A stretch of 64,000 nucleotides of DNA from Clostridiales bacterium (GTDB taxonomy: Bacteria; Bacillota; Clostridia; Oscillospirales; Oscillospiraceae). Below, piece after piece: positions 18,392 through 25,903 of the stretch. Location of the stretch: assembly GCA_029265405.1 (NCBI GenBank), contig JAJUJI010000002.1, positions 1 to 64,000 on the forward strand. The letters are read 5' to 3'. The notes beneath the pieces were generated by a model. The model was not told the DNA's origin and made no database searches. It saw only the letters and a program-made list of their open reading frames with translations. How positions within the stretch are numbered: the stretch's first letter is position 1; every line of letters begins with the position of its first letter. The position numbers and the translations under genes were made by a program.

Positions 18392-18428
18392 AAGAAACAA
18401 AATATTAACAAATAATTCCAAATTCCTC

Positions 18429-18457
18429 TTGCAATAGATGTAAGCTTATGGTAAATT
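18429..18457 (+). promoter_or_regulatory. predicted sigma-A promoter of spo0A
   Basis: TTGCAA (18429-18434) is followed after 17 bases by TAAATT (18452-18457), leaving about 75 bases of leader before spo0A. I did not find a sigma-H type AGGA/GAAT promoter here. A sporulation-specific promoter may instead come from upstream of spoIVB or not exist. Confidence 0.45.
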
Positions 18458-18535
18458 ATTCGCAACACAATACGGTAGTCAATAAAAGAAGCTCGCCGCT
18501 GAAACACTATTTTAAGTATAACGGAGGTATCTATC

Positions 18536-19345
18536 TTGGAAAAATCGGTAACGCTGGTAATAGCAGACGCCGCAGAGGAGTTCAGGCTGCTGTGCGCCGA
18601 AGCGGCAAGGGGAGAAGAGGGAATTGAGCTTGTGGGCGTCACGGGCGACGGGGCGGAGCTTGTCAGGCTTGCAAGGGAAAAGAAGCCGGATGTGCTTTTA
18701 ATGGACATCGTGCTGCCCAGGCTCGAGGGCTTCGGGGTTTTAAGAGCCGTCAACGAATTTGAGGACAAAAAGCCGGCCGTTATAATCCTTTCGGCCTTTA
18801 CAAACCAGAGGGTGATAGCGGAGGCGGCGGCGCTGGGCGCTTATTACTTTATTTCAAAGCCCTGCGACTTTGAGGACTTGTTCAACATGGTGCGCGGGGC
18901 CGGCAAATCAAGAGGCATAAAATCGGGCGCCTTCGGTTATTCCTCCGCGGCAAGAACGGGGCGCGAGCAGCGCATCGAAGCCATGGTTACGGAGGTTATA
19001 CATGAAATCGGGGTTCCCGCTCATATAAAGGGCTACCAATACATACGCGAAGCAATTATACAGACGGTTTTGGATATGGAGCTTATCAACGCCGTAACGA
19101 AGGCCCTATATCCCATGGTTGCGAAAAAATACAACACTACCTCTTCGAGGGTGGAGCGGGCAATCAGGCACGCCATCGAGGTGGCATGGGACAGGGGGGA
19201 TATTGAAGTGCTGCAGAAATATTTCGGATACACGGTTTCCGGCGTCAAGGGGAAACCGACCAACAGCGAGTTCATCGCTTTGATTTCCGACAGGCTGCAG
19301 CTTAAAATAAAGGAATTGAACAGCGCGGGGGTCCAGGCGGGGTAA
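18536..19345 (+). CDS. spo0A: sporulation transcription factor Spo0A
   Basis: This 269-residue master regulator of sporulation entry has a receiver domain (residues 1-120) with phospho-acceptor D57 in LLMDIVLP. S86 and K108 fill the conserved switch positions. The C-terminal Spo0A DNA-binding domain (about 150-262) carries the near-invariant [15 protein letters not shown] recognition region. The start is TTG 18536 with GGAGGT upstream. Oddly, the acidic pair near the N-terminus reads ADAAEEF instead of ADDN.EF: D11 is present but the second Asp, a direct Mg2+ ligand in receivers, is Ala. Phosphorylation chemistry may therefore differ. Confidence 0.97.
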   Translation: MEKSVTLVIADAAEEFRLLCAEAARGEEGIELVGVTGDGAELVRLAREKKPDVLLMDIVLPRLEGFGVLRAVNEFEDKKPAVIILSAFTNQRVIAEAAALGAYYFISKPCDFEDLFNMVRGAGKSRGIKSGAFGYSSAARTGREQRIEAMVTEVIHEIGVPAHIKGYQYIREAIIQTVLDMELINAVTKALYPMVAKKYNTTSSRVERAIRHAIEVAWDRGDIEVLQKYFGYTVSGVKGKPTNSEFIALISDRLQLKIKELNSAGVQAG

Positions 19346-19425
19346 TATAGGCAAGGAAGCAGGACGGTTGGCAAGTTTGGCGGTACTGGAAGCTTTTTAT
19401 AATGAAAATAGCGCTTATGCAAAAA

Positions 19426-19462
19426 GATGGCCGTTGTCTTGTAAAAAAGAACAACTGCCATC
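19426..19462 (+). terminator. possible terminator after spo0A
   Basis: A hairpin with arms GATGGC-C-GTTGT (19426-19437) and ACAAC-T-GCCATC (19451-19462) has one mismatch and lies about 80 bases after the spo0A stop. The following sequence is only moderately T-rich, so efficiency is uncertain. Confidence 0.4.
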
Positions 19463-19508
19463 ATTTGCTTGCTTATGGCATATATGCTTTATACGGCTTT
19501 GTTGCGGC

Positions 19509-21302
19509 TTATTTTACGGCGGCTCCATTGACATAAAGCTTATGCCCGTTAGCGACGACATTGCTCAGGCTGCCGTTGAATTCGGTAATATAGCTGTCTG
19601 CCGTAAGCGTCCAGGTGCTTGCGGAGTCTATGGTTACCGACAGAGAACCTGCCGACGTGCCGTCTGAATTGATAGAGCCGGTAAAAGACGATGAAGCGCT
19701 TATATTCATATCCAGTTTAGAGATGGCGTCAACCGTGATATCGCCGGCAGCCTTCTGGCCCGAAAGATTGAATTTGCAGGTTCCGCCGTTTTTGCCGGAG
19801 ACGCCCCAGCCTCTCGAATTGCTGTTGCCGGCTACGACAAGCAGCTTTGTCCCGTTTGCAGGGTTAAGCTGTACTCCGCTAAGGGTAATGACGCTGTTCG
19901 TGTTTGTTACATAGAACATGTCGCCGTTTTTTGATGTCAGAGTTCCGCCGTTCATCGTAAAGCTGCTGGTGCCAATTTCGGCGTCGCCTGACATGCTCTG
20001 ATAAAGCAATACGTTGTGTATGTTTTCGCTGCTGGAGCTGCCGTAGACTCCGCTCATGTTGCCTGTCACGGTGCAGTTGTTCAGCACTACGGAGTTGAGC
20101 CCTTCAACGACGACCGCTTCAGAGTCGTTAGCGGTCAAAGCAGCATTGCTGACCGTAATTTCGGCGGTGCTGTAAATCGCCGGAGCCCCAGAGCTGCCGC
20201 TGGTCGTATAGGTTCCTCCGTCAACAGTCAGCGTTCCTCCGCCGCGATCGCTGCGTATAGCTGCCTTTACGGTTGAATTGACGGTTAGGTTCTTTGCGTT
20301 TATGACGCCGCCGCCGGCCACTTCAATCCCGCCCGCATTGCCTCCGGTAACGTTGATTGCCGTATCGGCTATGTTTATCGTGGCTCCGTCGTATGCAAAC
20401 ACTCCGTTTGCACCCTCGGCCGACGCCGTAACCGTGCCGCCAGTTATATTTAGAGTTGCGCCGTCCAGAGCCAACACGGCTGAATTCAAGCCGTAAAAGC
20501 TGCTCGCCTCGCTGCTGGAGGCGGCCCCGGAGGTCTTCTTTATCTCGACTCCGACAAGCGAAGCGCTGATTTTGCCTTCGGCCCGTATTGCGTTTTCGTC
20601 GGCATTTGTCGAGGTATAGGTTCCTCCGTTCAACTTTTCTCCGTCGCTAAGATTATAAGCTCCGGTTCCTGTGTTTTCCTCCGCAGCTGAACCCGGCGCT
20701 CCGCCCGGCGCTCCGCCCGGCCCTCCGCCTTGAGGAGGAGCCTTTCCGGCTCCGTTCCGGGCGAGCGGTTCGCCTTCCGGCGTATAGCCTGTAGACGTAT
20801 CTATGCTAACCGCGCCTGTGGAGCTGTCGTATGCTACGCTGAAATCCAAAGCGGACGCTATATCTCTAAGCTTGAAATAATTATTGCCGTCAATATTGTA
20901 TGCGGTAAGCTTTACCTCCCTGTCGTCCACGTAGACCGCCGCGGAAGAGGCTTTTGCCGCAGCGCCGGACGAAGCGCCGCTTGCTTCCAGCTCGCTTCCG
21001 TCGGCCGTATAAGCCGTTTTGGTCTTGATATATATTGCGTTTGAATCGCTGTCGTACTTTATCTCAAATTGCTTTTCGGTTCCGTTGAGCATCATAGCGA
21101 TATCGCGGAGCTTGACATAATTATAGCCTTCGATGTTGTAAGCCGGGAGCGTGACCGCCGTCTTGTTGATATAGACTGAAGATGCGGACTTCTTTGCCTC
21201 AACCGACTTGTTATCCGCGGCTAAGCTGCCCGAACAGGCGTAAGTAAAGAGCAGGCAAAGCGCAGCGGCCATGCATGCCAGCCGCTTAGTGTTTTTTTTC
21301 AT
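19509..21302 (-). CDS. secreted beta-helix surface protein with two copper amine oxidase N-like stalk domains
   Basis: This protein of about 597 residues starts at ATG 21302, which has GGGAGG upstream. Residues 1-28 form a signal peptide; Cys23 could be lipid-modified but the lipobox (TYAC) is poor. Two stalk domains of the copper-amine-oxidase-N type follow (about 44-100 and 118-180), each with the YNI-G-NY-KLRDIA motif. A Gly/Pro-rich linker lies at about 185-205. The rest is a Ser/Thr/Gly/Asn-rich parallel beta-helix with many short repeats (for example LNITGGTV). Such proteins act as adhesins or carbohydrate-binding surface proteins; the ligand is unknown. It is monocistronic and convergent with spo0A. 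Confidence 0.75.
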   Translation of the reverse strand: MKKNTKRLACMAAALCLLFTYACSGSLAADNKSVEAKKSASSVYINKTAVTLPAYNIEGYNYVKLRDIAMMLNGTEKQFEIKYDSDSNAIYIKTKTAYTADGSELEASGASSGAAAKASSAAVYVDDREVKLTAYNIDGNNYFKLRDIASALDFSVAYDSSTGAVSIDTSTGYTPEGEPLARNGAGKAPPQGGGPGGAPGGAPGSAAEENTGTGAYNLSDGEKLNGGTYTSTNADENAIRAEGKISASLVGVEIKKTSGAASSSEASSFYGLNSAVLALDGATLNITGGTVTASAEGANGVFAYDGATINIADTAINVTGGNAGGIEVAGGGVINAKNLTVNSTVKAAIRSDRGGGTLTVDGGTYTTSGSSGAPAIYSTAEITVSNAALTANDSEAVVVEGLNSVVLNNCTVTGNMSGVYGSSSSENIHNVLLYQSMSGDAEIGTSSFTMNGGTLTSKNGDMFYVTNTNSVITLSGVQLNPANGTKLLVVAGNSNSRGWGVSGKNGGTCKFNLSGQKAAGDITVDAISKLDMNISASSSFTGSINSDGTSAGSLSVTIDSASTWTLTADSYITEFNGSLSNVVANGHKLYVNGAAVK

Positions 21303-21448
21303 AATGCCTCCCGTTTTTATCATAATGTGAATAGCATATAATATTTACCATATGACCGCATAAGGTGTTTTATTTTTCTGTGAACAATGCTTGAACGTTG
21401 TGAAAATCGATGCCAAGGATTTCGAGAGCTCTGCAGTATAAAATTATC

Positions 21449-21477
21449 TTGCAAAGAAACGAAAACAATGCTATGAT
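21449..21477 (+). promoter_or_regulatory. predicted sigma-A promoter of the radical-SAM DNA repair pair
   Basis: TTGCAA (21449-21454) is followed after 17 bases by TATGAT (21472-21477). Transcription would start near 21484, only a few bases before the LexA box. Confidence 0.6.
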
Positions 21478-21488
21478 GCTAACGAATT

Positions 21489-21502
21489 AGAACAAATGTT
21501 CC
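21489..21502 (+). promoter_or_regulatory. LexA (DinR) SOS box
   Basis: The sequence GAACAAATGTTC at 21490-21501 fits the Gram-positive SOS box GAAC-RNRY-GTTC at every position. It lies about 12 bases after the predicted -10 element and 16 bases before the start codon. Bound LexA there would block transcription of the radical-SAM gene and its partner. Confidence 0.7.
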
Positions 21503-21517
21503 GAAACGGAGCCGAAC

Positions 21518-22810
21518 ATGAACATAGAGCGAAAGCTTGAAATCCTGGCCGACGCGGCTAAATACGACGTGGCCTGCACCTCCAGCGGCCTCGACAGGGG
21601 CGGCAGGAAGGGCTCGATAGGCAGCGCCTCGGGCTTCGGCTGCTGCCACAGCTTTTCCGCCGACGGGCGGTGCATATCGCTGTTAAAGGTGCTGATGACG
21701 AATATATGCGCGTACGACTGCGCGTATTGCGTAAACAGGCGCTCGAACGACATCCCAAGGGCGGCCTTCTCGCCGCGCGAGCTGGCGGAGCTTACCATTC
21801 AATTTTACAGGAGGAACTATATCGAGGGGCTGTTCGTCAGCTCTGCGGTCATAAGGAACCCGGATTACACGACGGAGCTGCTGATAGAAACGCTGCAAAT
21901 ACTCAGGAGAGAGCATAATTTCAGGGGCTATGTGCACGCCAAGGCCATACCGGGCGCGGACGCAAGGCTCCTGGAAAGGCTGGGGACGCTGGCGGACAGG
22001 CTGAGCGTAAACATCGAGCTGCCGTCCGAAAGCAGCCTTAAGCTGCTGGCTCCGGATAAAACCAAGGAAGCCATATTCGGGCCGATGGGGCGGATAAAGG
22101 ACGGCATTGAGGAAAGCAGGGAAGCCCTTGTAAAATACGGCGACGCGCCGAGGTTTGCGCAGGCGGGGCAGAGCACGCAGATGATTATCGGGGCGACGCC
22201 GGAGACGGATTACAGGATACTTATGCTTTCCGAAGGCCTGTACCGCAGGTATTCGCTCAAGCGAGTTTTCTACTCGGCATACGTGCCCGTGGCGGAAAAC
22301 AAAAATCTGCCGTCCAAGGATACCAAGCCGCCGCTGCTGCGCGAGCATAGGCTGTACCAGGCCGACTGGCTGCTAAGATTCTACGGCTTCAAGGCCTCCG
22401 AGCTGCTGGATGAAAAGCGCCAGCACTTCAGCGCATATATAGACCCGAAGTGCGACTGGGCGCTGAACCATATGGAGCTTTTCCCGCTGGAGGTTAACAG
22501 GGCTCCCTATGAAATGCTCCTGCGGGTTCCGGGCATAGGCGTAAAGGGCGCGAAAAAAATCCTGCTGGCGAGGAAGGAAGGACGGCTGGATTTTGGCGAT
22601 TTGAAAAAGCTGGGCGTCACCCTCAAGCGCGCGCAATACTTCCTGACCTGCAAGGACAGGACCATGCCCGGGTTGAACACCAGGCCTGAGGCCGTTTTGA
22701 GAGGGCTGATGTCAAATGAAAGCATAAAAGCCTTCGACATGCCGCCGGCTGAGCAGCTTTCGCTTTTCGACGCGGAGGATTACGCAAAATGCATAACCGG
22801 GCAAATGTAG
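21518..22810 (+). CDS. putative DNA modification/repair radical SAM protein
   Basis: This 430-residue protein has a radical-SAM motif CAYDCAYC (C64, C68, C71) and a C-terminal helix-hairpin-helix region (LLRVPGIGVKGAKKILLAR) like those of DNA-repair enzymes. It matches the family I know as the radical-SAM protein linked to uracil-DNA-glycosylase-like genes (TIGR03916). Its reaction is unknown. The partner gene starts inside its 3' end with a 22-base overlap. An exact SOS box in the promoter region supports a role in the DNA-damage response. Confidence 0.85.
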   Translation: MNIERKLEILADAAKYDVACTSSGLDRGGRKGSIGSASGFGCCHSFSADGRCISLLKVLMTNICAYDCAYCVNRRSNDIPRAAFSPRELAELTIQFYRRNYIEGLFVSSAVIRNPDYTTELLIETLQILRREHNFRGYVHAKAIPGADARLLERLGTLADRLSVNIELPSESSLKLLAPDKTKEAIFGPMGRIKDGIEESREALVKYGDAPRFAQAGQSTQMIIGATPETDYRILMLSEGLYRRYSLKRVFYSAYVPVAENKNLPSKDTKPPLLREHRLYQADWLLRFYGFKASELLDEKRQHFSAYIDPKCDWALNHMELFPLEVNRAPYEMLLRVPGIGVKGAKKILLARKEGRLDFGDLKKLGVTLKRAQYFLTCKDRTMPGLNTRPEAVLRGLMSNESIKAFDMPPAEQLSLFDAEDYAKCITGQM

Positions 22811-23679
22811 AAGGCGGAGGCCAGGGCTTCGCGCCGGAAATCGCGTCGGAGGGGGGCCATGTCGTCTATCTTTACGACGGCACCTTTGACGGCCTGCTGT
22901 GCGTTGCGGGCATTAGCCTGGCCGAAGGCAAGGCGCCGGCCGGCATCCTGCTTGCCGACGAGGCGCAGCTTACCATGTACGAAACCAGGCGCATTGAAAC
23001 AGACGCCGGGCTCGCGAGGGAAACGGCCATGGAAATAAGGCGCAGGATATCGCGGGACGCGCTGGACCTGGTCAAGAGGGCGTTTCTTACCTGCCTTGAA
23101 AGCAGGGAGCTTGCCATACTGGCCTTTCTCCGCAGGGGCTTCAGGGAGGGAGGAAGCCTCATGCGAAGGCTGACCGCGCCGGAGGTGGCGCCGCTGTTGC
23201 GCGCTGTCGGGCATTTGACGAACGAAGCCGAAAAATACCGCGGCTTTATCAGGTTTTCCGACCTGGGAGGCGCGCTTGTGTCGGTAATAAGCCCCTTAAA
23301 CCAGGTGCTGCCTCTGCTCGCGCCGCACTTTTGCGGCAGGTTCCCGGACGAGACGCTGCTCATATACGACAGGACGCACCGCGCGTTTTTGCTGTGCGAC
23401 AGGGGAACGGGCAGACTCGGCTATATGGACGAGTTCGAGCCCTCTGAAGCGGACACATGGGAGAAAAACTACCGGGCGCTCTGGCAGTCCTTCTACAATG
23501 CCATAGCCGTCAGGGAGAGATACAATCCACGCTGCCGCATGGGGCACATGCCCAAGCGCTATTGGGAGCACATGACGGAATTTTGGGAGCGCGAGGCTTT
23601 TTTTGAGAGCAATACGGTGGCAAAAGCGGGGCCGGGAGACATCCGGGGAACCGACAGGCGCATAGGACCGGCGGAATAG
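22789..23679 (+). CDS. probable DNA metabolism protein with DUF4130-type domain
   Basis: This 296-residue protein is the usual partner of the radical-SAM repair protein (family TIGR03915). It opens, after a short extension, with VVYLYDGTFDGLL. The C-terminal half holds the conserved LLAPHFCGRFPDE, WQSFYNAIAVRERYNPR and MPKRYWEHMTEFW blocks. No nuclease or glycosylase active site is obvious. ATG 22789 is supported by GGAGG ten bases upstream and lies within the preceding gene, so translation is coupled. A strong terminator follows. Confidence 0.82.
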   Translation: MHNRANVEGGGQGFAPEIASEGGHVVYLYDGTFDGLLCVAGISLAEGKAPAGILLADEAQLTMYETRRIETDAGLARETAMEIRRRISRDALDLVKRAFLTCLESRELAILAFLRRGFREGGSLMRRLTAPEVAPLLRAVGHLTNEAEKYRGFIRFSDLGGALVSVISPLNQVLPLLAPHFCGRFPDETLLIYDRTHRAFLLCDRGTGRLGYMDEFEPSEADTWEKNYRALWQSFYNAIAVRERYNPRCRMGHMPKRYWEHMTEFWEREAFFESNTVAKAGPGDIRGTDRRIGPAE

Positions 23680-23706
23680 ATACGCGCCGGCCGAGCGAAT
23701 AATAAA

Positions 23707-23747
23707 GCGGCGGGGACGACCTTTCGTTCCCCGCCGCCTGTTTTTTT
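23707..23747 (+). terminator. rho-independent terminator of the radical-SAM repair operon
   Basis: GCGGCGGGGA (from 23707) pairs with TCCCCGCCGC (to 23737), extended by a small inner CGA/TCG pairing with a bulge. A run of seven T and a further T-rich tail follow. It also lies at the 3' end of the convergent dapF. Confidence 0.85.
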
Positions 23748-23750
23748 CTT

Positions 23751-24587
23751 TTAAGCTTGCAGATCCTCGTCCAGTATTTCGCCCTCGGCCACAAGGCAGG
23801 TTGGTCCGGTAAGGTAAACGCCGCTTATTTTGCCGTTGTCGTTTGTGAGGCTGACGTACATGGTGCCTCCGGGCATATCCAGCCTTATTTCCCTGCCGTC
23901 AAAAAAGCCCTTCAATGTGAAGGCGGCGGCGGCGCTGCCTGTGCCTGTGCCGCAGGCCAGGGTGAAATCCTCCACTCCGCGCTCGAAGGTGCGTATCTTG
24001 AGGCCTCCGTTCTCGAGCCTGCAAAAGGTGACGTTCGCGCCCTTGGGGAAGGCGGGGTGGAAGCGCAGCTTCCTGCCGATTTCCCGCAGAGCATCCTCGT
24101 CGCGCCTGTCGAAGTCGTCAAGCTTTATGATCGCATGGGGGTGTCCGGGCCGGCCCAGCTCAATGTAGGTGCAGTCGAACCTTTCCCCGTCCACCTCGAT
24201 ATCCATATCGGGCCTTATAAGGCTCGGGTCGTTTAGGCGTATCCTGTACAGGCGCTTTGTGATCCTCTCGGCCGTTACGTCGCCCGACATGGTTTCTATA
24301 ACCATCTTATCTCCGCCGAGTCCCTTTTCGTAGCCGTATCTGCCCAGGCAGCGCGCCCCGTTTCCGCACATCTCGCCCTCGCTGCCGTCGGAGTTGTAAA
24401 ACCACATGGCGAAGTCGCCTCCGCGCGAGGGCGGAACGACGGCTATAAGGCCGTCGGCGCCGATGGAGGTGCGCCGCGCGCAGAGCTTAAGCGCCATGTG
24501 GGAAAGCCGTTCCCTGCCGAGGCCGAGCTCCCTGTTGTCCAAAATGATGAAATCGTTTCCCGCTCCGTGCAGCTTGGTAAATTTCAT
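23751..24587 (-). CDS. dapF: diaminopimelate epimerase
   Basis: This 278-residue enzyme converts LL- to meso-diaminopimelate for lysine and peptidoglycan synthesis. Both catalytic cysteines are visible, in MCGNGARC (near residue 73) and ACGTGTGSAA (near 213). The N-terminus KFTKLHGAGNDF is typical. ATG 24587 has GGAG upstream and is preferred to an in-frame extension to 24617. It follows asd by 36 bases in a probable two-gene operon. Confidence 0.96.
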   Translation of the reverse strand: MKFTKLHGAGNDFIILDNRELGLGRERLSHMALKLCARRTSIGADGLIAVVPPSRGGDFAMWFYNSDGSEGEMCGNGARCLGRYGYEKGLGGDKMVIETMSGDVTAERITKRLYRIRLNDPSLIRPDMDIEVDGERFDCTYIELGRPGHPHAIIKLDDFDRRDEDALREIGRKLRFHPAFPKGANVTFCRLENGGLKIRTFERGVEDFTLACGTGTGSAAAAFTLKGFFDGREIRLDMPGGTMYVSLTNDNGKISGVYLTGPTCLVAEGEILDEDLQA

Positions 24588-24623
24588 GGCGGTTTCTCCT
24601 TGAGCTACTGTCGGCAAAATGCT

Positions 24624-25706
24624 TCAGATATATTTTTCGGCGCAGAGCAGCTCCGCAAGCAGGACGGCGCCGCCCGCCGCACCGCGAAGCGTGTTGTGCG
24701 AAAGGCAGACAAATTTCCAGTCGTACTGCGTATCCTCGCGCAGCCGGCCTATCGAGACGGCCATGCCGTTTTCAAGATTCCTGTGCAGCCTTGTCTGGGG
24801 CATATTGTCTTCCTCAAAGTAATGCAGGAAGCGCTTGGGCGAGGAGGGAAGGCCCAGCTTTACGGGGCGGCCCTCAAACTCCGCCCAGCGGCGAAGTATT
24901 TCTTCCTTGGTAGGCTTGTTTTTAAAGGAAGCGAAAACCGCAGCCATATGCCCGTTTGTTACGGGAACACGCAGGCACTGGGCGGTTATGGCGGGGGAGT
25001 TGGCGTTTACTATAACGCCGTTTTCTACCCTGCCCCACAGCTTCATCGGCTCGCGCTCTGACTTTTCCTCCTCGCCCCCGATGTAGGGTATGACGTTGTC
25101 CACCATTTCGGGCCAGGTGTCAAAATTCTTGCCGGCGCCGGAAATCGCCTGATATGTGCAGACCAGCACTTTTTCAAGTCCGAAATCCATGAGCGGATGG
25201 AGGGCGGGAACGTAGCTTTGGAGCGAGCAGTTGGACTTGACGGCGATGAAGCCTCTCTTTGCGCCAAGCCTCTTGCGCTGGCTGTCTATTACCTTTATGT
25301 GCTCCGGGTTGATTTCGGGAACCACCATGGGCACGTCGGGAGTCCAGCGGTGGGCGCTGTTGTTGGAAACGACGGGGCACTCCAGCCTGGCGTAGCGCTC
25401 CTCAAGCTCAAGTATTTCTTCCTTTTTCATATCAACCGCGGAAAAAACGAAATCAACCAGGCCCGCGATCTTTTCCGCGTCGCCGGTTGCGTCCATTACC
25501 GTCAGGCCGCGGGCGCACTCGGGCAGCGGGCTTTCGAGCATCCAGCGCCCTTCCATAAGCTCTCCGTATTTTTTTCCGGCGCTGCGGGGACTGGCGGCAA
25601 CGACGGACAGCTCGAACCAAGGATGGCCGTCCATCAACGAAACAAAACGCTGGCCGACCATGCCGGTAGCCCCTATTATTCCTACCTTATATTTCCTGCT
25701 GTTCAT
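24624..25706 (-). CDS. asd: aspartate-semialdehyde dehydrogenase
   Basis: This 360-residue enzyme reduces aspartyl phosphate to aspartate semialdehyde, the branch point to lysine/diaminopimelate, threonine and methionine. It has the NADP-binding motif GATGMVGQRF (near residue 14) and the catalytic Cys in KSNCSLQSYVPAL. This motif form and a length of 360 belong to the archaeal/fungal-like Asd group rather than the classical bacterial one, and that group is common in Clostridia. ATG 25706 is chosen for its AAAGGA at workable distance. Its pairing with dapF fits cell-wall precursor supply. Confidence 0.93.
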   Translation of the reverse strand: MNSRKYKVGIIGATGMVGQRFVSLMDGHPWFELSVVAASPRSAGKKYGELMEGRWMLESPLPECARGLTVMDATGDAEKIAGLVDFVFSAVDMKKEEILELEERYARLECPVVSNNSAHRWTPDVPMVVPEINPEHIKVIDSQRKRLGAKRGFIAVKSNCSLQSYVPALHPLMDFGLEKVLVCTYQAISGAGKNFDTWPEMVDNVIPYIGGEEEKSEREPMKLWGRVENGVIVNANSPAITAQCLRVPVTNGHMAAVFASFKNKPTKEEILRRWAEFEGRPVKLGLPSSPKRFLHYFEEDNMPQTRLHRNLENGMAVSIGRLREDTQYDWKFVCLSHNTLRGAAGGAVLLAELLCAEKYI

Positions 25707-25787
25707 GCTTGGCGTCATTCCTTTCAATTTAATAAAACCGGCGGCGGAGAAATAAGGCCGCTGTTTTGTCGTTTACATCCGTTCCGT

Positions 25788-25794
25788 TGTCGAA
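25788..25794 (+). promoter_or_regulatory. exact Spo0A box upstream of the SpoIID-like gene
   Basis: TGTCGAA is an exact match to the 0A box. It lies eight bases upstream of the -35 element of the predicted promoter (about -48 to -42), the zone from which Spo0A activates sigma-A promoters such as B. subtilis spoIIG. A single 7-mer can occur by chance, so confidence is moderate. Confidence 0.4.
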
Positions 25795-25801
25795 ATATGA
25801 C

Positions 25802-25830
25802 TTGAAGAAATAAGGTTCATGATATATACT
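25802..25830 (+). promoter_or_regulatory. predicted sigma-A promoter of the SpoIID/LytB gene
   Basis: TTGAAG (25802-25807) is followed after 17 bases by TATACT (25825-25830), leaving about 70 bases of leader before the coding region. Confidence 0.5.
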
Positions 25831-25903
25831 GTCTGAGTTATGTATAATTAAAGCGTATGATAACACTTGCTAATCCGTACTGTCAACAAAAATCGGAGCT
25901 TTT

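Noticed and set aside
19402-19533. 43-codon plus-strand frame after spo0A with a weak GGAAG upstream
   Set aside because: It overlaps the end of the beta-helix gene and a terminator-like hairpin, and the protein is featureless.
24105-24115. TGTCGAA inside dapF as a Spo0A box
   Set aside because: It lies well inside the coding region, away from any promoter.
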